Assembly: GCA_002305075.1 (NCBI GenBank)
Contig: DBQC01000012.1
Coordinates: 1 to 53,409, forward strand
From: Ruminococcaceae bacterium UBA1404
Lineage (GTDB): Bacteria > Bacillota > Clostridia > Oscillospirales > Ruminococcaceae
DNA: 53,409 nucleotides
Reading direction: 5' to 3'
In this document: piece by piece, positions 50,523 to 53,409 of the stretch
Layout of the letters: every line of letters starts with the position of its first letter
Numbering within the stretch: the first letter of the stretch is position 1
Translations under genes and position numbers: made by a program
Notes under the pieces: generated by a model
Seen by the model: the letters and a program-made list of their open reading frames with translations, nothing else
What the model was told of the DNA's origin: nothing
The model's database searches: none

Positions 50523-52238
50523 ATGGCGCAAAAAAGACCCAATCGGCCGGCCTCCTCCTCGGTGACCATCAAGCGCTTTGGCGGGCTGGAGCTGCGGGAG
50601 GGAGTTGTATCTTTGGACCCCTGCCGCAGTCCCGATGCGCTCAATATGCTGCTCGACGCCGACGGTCTGCCCGCCAAGCGCACCGGCACCTATGGATACT
50701 GGGGCTTTGCCGGTTTGGGCGACAGGGTGCACGGCCTGCACAACATCATGATAGACGGCGAGCAGCGGCTGATGGTCCACGCCGGCAGCCATCTCTGGCT
50801 GCTGCGCCCCGACGGTGCCACCCATCTCTACGACAAGCTAGCCGAGGCACCCTCCACCGGATTTTCCCTATCGGGGCGATACTTTTTGCTGGACGGCACC
50901 GGCATCTATAAAGTGACGGGCAGCTCGGCCACACCGGCGCTTATAAATCCCTACGAGCCGCTCACCCGCCGCCGGGCCCGGCCCGACGGTTCGGGCAGTC
51001 AGGGGGGCGAGGAGCCCAACTTTCTTACGGCCATGCGGCGCAACAGCTTTGTAACCGACGGCGAGACCGCCGTATTTCAGCTGGACGCCTACCCGGTGGC
51101 CGGCACCGTGGAGGCCACCCTTCAGGACGGCAGCGTCAAGCGGGAGGGGCAGGGCCTCAATGTCTACCAGCACGCCGGACAGGTGACCTTTAGCGCCCCC
51201 CCGTCGGCGGGCGAGGAGGGCGTGGTCATCCGCTTTAAGGCGGCGGGCTGGCCTGTGGATGTGGACAAGGCCATCGCCAAGACCCGACGCTTCGGAATCT
51301 ATGGCAGCACGGTCTATCTCACCGGCAACCCCGACCTGCCCGCCTTCGAGTGGGGCAGCCCCGACATCGACAGGGCCTATTTCCCCCGCCATCTCTGCGG
51401 CTATGTGGGCGACCCGGGCACCCCCATCGCCGGCTATCTGCAGCATCAGGAAGCGCTGGTCATCTTAAAGCGCCCGGGCAACGACAGCGGCCTCTACCTG
51501 CGTCTGGGCGAGGCGCCACCCCAGCCGGGCGGCGAAGCGCCGCCGGCCATCGGGGGTATTGCCCAGCTGGGCGACATGGGGCTTTATCTCTCCCGGCAGG
51601 GCATTATGGAAGTCACCGGCTCGGGCCGGGCCGGAACCCGGGGTGTCCGGCTGCGCAGCCAGTCGGTTGCCCCGCTTTTGGAGGATCTGCCCGAGCATCC
51701 GGTGGCCTATGTCCACGACCAGAGCTACTATCTCACCTTAAAAGACGGCTTGCTGGTGGGCGCCCGCTCCCCCGTGGGGGAGGGGCTGGAGTGGAATGTC
51801 TGGCGTACCTTTGCCCCCCGCTATCTGGCCACGGCTCTGGGGCGGCTGTGCTTTGCCGAGATCGACCGGCTTTATTACTTTAAAAAACCCGGGGATTATA
51901 AAACCTACACGGACGAGGAGCAGGACTTTGATGCCTATTGGACCAGTCCCCCGCTACAAATCGGGCAGTTGGGCGATGAGCAGAGCCTGACCGACCTGTT
52001 TGTCACCCTGCGTCCCCAAAGCCACACCGAGGTGGAGGTGGCGGCCGAGGGCCATAGCTTTGAGCCCACCGGCGCCCTAATTTCGGATGCCAACACCGCC
52101 GGCTCGGTACAGCGGCTGCGCCTGAGACCGCCTTCTGCCCCCAGCCACCGCATACGGATGGCCTGCCGGGGCCTAAACCAACCCATGCGCTTAGGGCCGC
52201 TGCGGGTGCGGGGCAAAATCCTGCGCCGCCCCGGCTAA
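50523..52238 (+). CDS. Nozzle/stabilisation-like virion protein
   Basis: A 571-aa, beta-rich protein, the largest in the cassette. It opens with VTIKRFGGLELREGVVSLDP and SPDALNMLLDADGLPAKRTG, a start typical of podovirus-type proteins that close the tail (P22 gp10 nozzle/stabilisation group). It has repeated blade-like strands such as VHAGSHLWLL, FSLSGRYFLLDGTGIYKVTG, TVYLTGNPDLPAFEWG and YVHDQSYYLTLKDGLLVGAR, which suggests a beta-propeller. The start ATG lies 2 nt after the previous stop. A terminator follows. No tail fibre gene comes after it. Confidence 0.68.
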   Translation: MAQKRPNRPASSSVTIKRFGGLELREGVVSLDPCRSPDALNMLLDADGLPAKRTGTYGYWGFAGLGDRVHGLHNIMIDGEQRLMVHAGSHLWLLRPDGATHLYDKLAEAPSTGFSLSGRYFLLDGTGIYKVTGSSATPALINPYEPLTRRRARPDGSGSQGGEEPNFLTAMRRNSFVTDGETAVFQLDAYPVAGTVEATLQDGSVKREGQGLNVYQHAGQVTFSAPPSAGEEGVVIRFKAAGWPVDVDKAIAKTRRFGIYGSTVYLTGNPDLPAFEWGSPDIDRAYFPRHLCGYVGDPGTPIAGYLQHQEALVILKRPGNDSGLYLRLGEAPPQPGGEAPPAIGGIAQLGDMGLYLSRQGIMEVTGSGRAGTRGVRLRSQSVAPLLEDLPEHPVAYVHDQSYYLTLKDGLLVGARSPVGEGLEWNVWRTFAPRYLATALGRLCFAEIDRLYYFKKPGDYKTYTDEEQDFDAYWTSPPLQIGQLGDEQSLTDLFVTLRPQSHTEVEVAAEGHSFEPTGALISDANTAGSVQRLRLRPPSAPSHRIRMACRGLNQPMRLGPLRVRGKILRRPG

Positions 52239-52252
52239 AGCGCCATCTAAAT

Positions 52253-52290
52253 AAGCCGCTGCACCCTAAGGGCGCAGCGGCTTTGGGTTT
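52253..52290. terminator. Terminator at the end of the virion cassette
   Basis: AAGCCGCTGC (52253-52262) and GCAGCGGCTT (52274-52283), then TTGGGTTTT on plus. It also fits the convergent surface-protein gene. Confidence 0.8.
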
Positions 52291-52295
52291 TGGGG

Positions 52296-53409
52296 TTATT
52301 TTCGCACAAGGGGCCCGTCGCTTAAGATAAAGCAGCCCCCCTGCTCCACGGTTAAATAGACATAGCTGCCCGAAATATACGCATCGGCGTCCTGCAGCAG
52401 ACGGTAGGTGTTGGCGGCCTCGTCATAGCGATAGATCCACGGTTCGGACAGCGCCCCGCTTCCCATCAAGGCGGCCACCCGCACCCGCTGGCCAAAGCTG
52501 CCCTTTTGCTCGAGGCGCATCACCTGCAGCGGATTGTTAAACCAGCGACCAAAGGTTTGAGCCACCTTCTCCACGGCGGCACCCTCCACCCGACCGCCGG
52601 CGTTAAAGGCCCCCGCAAGGGGAAAAGGCAGATAGAGCCGCACGCCTACTGCGCCGCTTGCGGTGAGGGTGTCCAGCAGCAGGTGGCCGCTGTACCCTTC
52701 GGCGGTGGCCTGACGGGAAAGGCTCTCGACCACTTCGGCCGATACCTCTCCCACGCCCTTGAGGCGCAGCGCCAGATTGCGGCCCATGGCCTGCGCCTTG
52801 GCCGCCGTGTAGGCCGCCTGAGCCGCCGTATGGCTCAGCGGAATGGATGGGCTGTCCACCGGGGCCGCCGGGGTCCGGATGGCGGTGGTTTTTTCCCGGG
52901 AGACACTGCCACCGCCTCCTCCGCCGCCCGGGCGATAACTGCCGCTGTGCTCGTCCGAGCCGCCGGGTTGTCCGCCCCCGTTCTCCTTGTCCTTATCCTT
53001 GTCCTCGTCCTTGTGGTCAGGATCGGCGGGGTCCTCGTCCGGCGGGAGCTGGGGCAGCTCTATGACCTCCACCACCAGCGTGGCCGTGAGCACCGGGTGA
53101 CCCGGCCCTATTACAAGGGTTACAGCATGGCTGCCCGGGTCAAGGTTAAGGTATTGCATCCGCTCGACCGCCACCGTAAGTATGCCTGCCTCGGCATCCC
53201 AGCTAAAGGGCAGCAGAGCGCCGCCGATGGAAAGGCTTTCGGGCGCTTCGGCAACATTTTCAAGGCGGATAACAAGGTTTTCGGGCTGGCCCTGCTTGTA
53301 GCTGTGGTCGATATGGATTTCAGGCTGGGGCGGTGGGGGGTCGGCCTCCTCCACCACCAGCGTGGCCGTAAGGGTGGCGCTGCCGGTGTGCAGCACGAGC
53401 TCCACCGGA
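52296..53409 (-). CDS. Surface protein, N-terminus outside the window
   Basis: Partial: at least 370 aa, and the frame is open at the right edge. Two related segments share the TATLVVE pattern (edge, and about residues 107-114), suggesting repeated beta-sandwich domains. A Pro/Asp/Lys-rich linker (DPADPDHKDEDKDKDKE), a run of glycines (GGGGGGG, about 157-164) and a C-terminal domain of about 170 residues follow. The end shows YRYDEAANTYRLLQ and GSYVYLTVEQGGCFILSDG, as in domains next to S-layer homology repeats. No LPxTG or membrane segment ends the protein. Confidence 0.6.
   Translation of the reverse strand, partial: PVELVLHTGSATLTATLVVEEADPPPPQPEIHIDHSYKQGQPENLVIRLENVAEAPESLSIGGALLPFSWDAEAGILTVAVERMQYLNLDPGSHAVTLVIGPGHPVLTATLVVEVIELPQLPPDEDPADPDHKDEDKDKDKENGGGQPGGSDEHSGSYRPGGGGGGGSVSREKTTAIRTPAAPVDSPSIPLSHTAAQAAYTAAKAQAMGRNLALRLKGVGEVSAEVVESLSRQATAEGYSGHLLLDTLTASGAVGVRLYLPFPLAGAFNAGGRVEGAAVEKVAQTFGRWFNNPLQVMRLEQKGSFGQRVRVAALMGSGALSEPWIYRYDEAANTYRLLQDADAYISGSYVYLTVEQGGCFILSDGPLVRK

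Noticed and set aside
1..53409. CRISPR array, tRNA genes, transposons or integrase-type genes
   Set aside because: I looked for regular repeats, tRNA T-arm patterns and recombinase motifs and saw none. tRNAs could be missed by eye, so a tRNAscan run would settle it.

Overview
The window looks like chromosomal DNA from a high-GC, spore-forming member of the class Clostridia, most like the Oscillospiraceae/Ruminococcaceae. The reasons are GGAGG-type ribosome sites with frequent TTG/GTG starts, sigma-A promoters, the conserved Gram-positive order glmU-prs-pth-mfd, a SpoVB-like flippase, a GerQ-like coat protein, many lipoproteins, VanY and RodA. Genus cannot be read from the sequence. No tRNA, CRISPR array, transposase or integrase was found.

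Layout. 1-250: tandem promoters and a leader that fire leftwards, apparently into an rRNA operon just outside the window. 262-3643: a lipoprotein and a divergent Amadori-sugar locus (FrlD-like kinase, FrlB-like deglycase, GntR regulator) without a transporter. 3780-7604: SpoVB-like flippase, then tsaE-tsaB-rpiB-upp. 7672-13145 (minus): murD, two M42 aminopeptidases, a GNAT protein and a PLP lyase. 13146-13868: a 51-aa ORF, a terminator and a candidate structured RNA. 13869-17770: flavin reductase, DUF975 membrane protein, a holin-amidase cassette and a diguanylate cyclase. 17824-22642: a GGDEF/degenerate-EAL/HDOD protein, threonine aldolase, VanY peptidase and a small membrane protein. 22712-29846: typA, two lipoproteins (rhodanese and FMN-binding-like), a D-2-hydroxyacid dehydrogenase and a large surface protein. 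30100-42237 (minus): a housekeeping block read as polA-rimI-tsaD-rodA-glmU-prs-pth-mfd, started by a strong promoter with an attenuator-like leader. 42624-45182: two secreted proteins and a GerQ-like coat protein. 45332-52238 (plus): a compact, intact virion cassette. 52296-53409: a surface protein cut by the window edge.

The most unusual part is the virion cassette. It holds terminase small and large subunits, portal, N4-gp56-type capsid, adaptor-like and nozzle-like proteins, plus three or four tiny ORFs. It has no integrase, repressor, replication, scaffold or tail-fibre gene and sits directly between host genes, with no visible gene decay. A holin/SPOR-amidase cassette lies about 28 kb away, separated by core genes. 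Each locus has a copy of the same dispersed repeat in or beside it. This may be a domesticated capsid or gene-transfer-agent-like system with split loci; the main alternative is a remnant prophage. Other items of interest are the candidate multi-hairpin RNA near 13.8 kb, the polA leader attenuator and the transporter-less fructoselysine-type locus.
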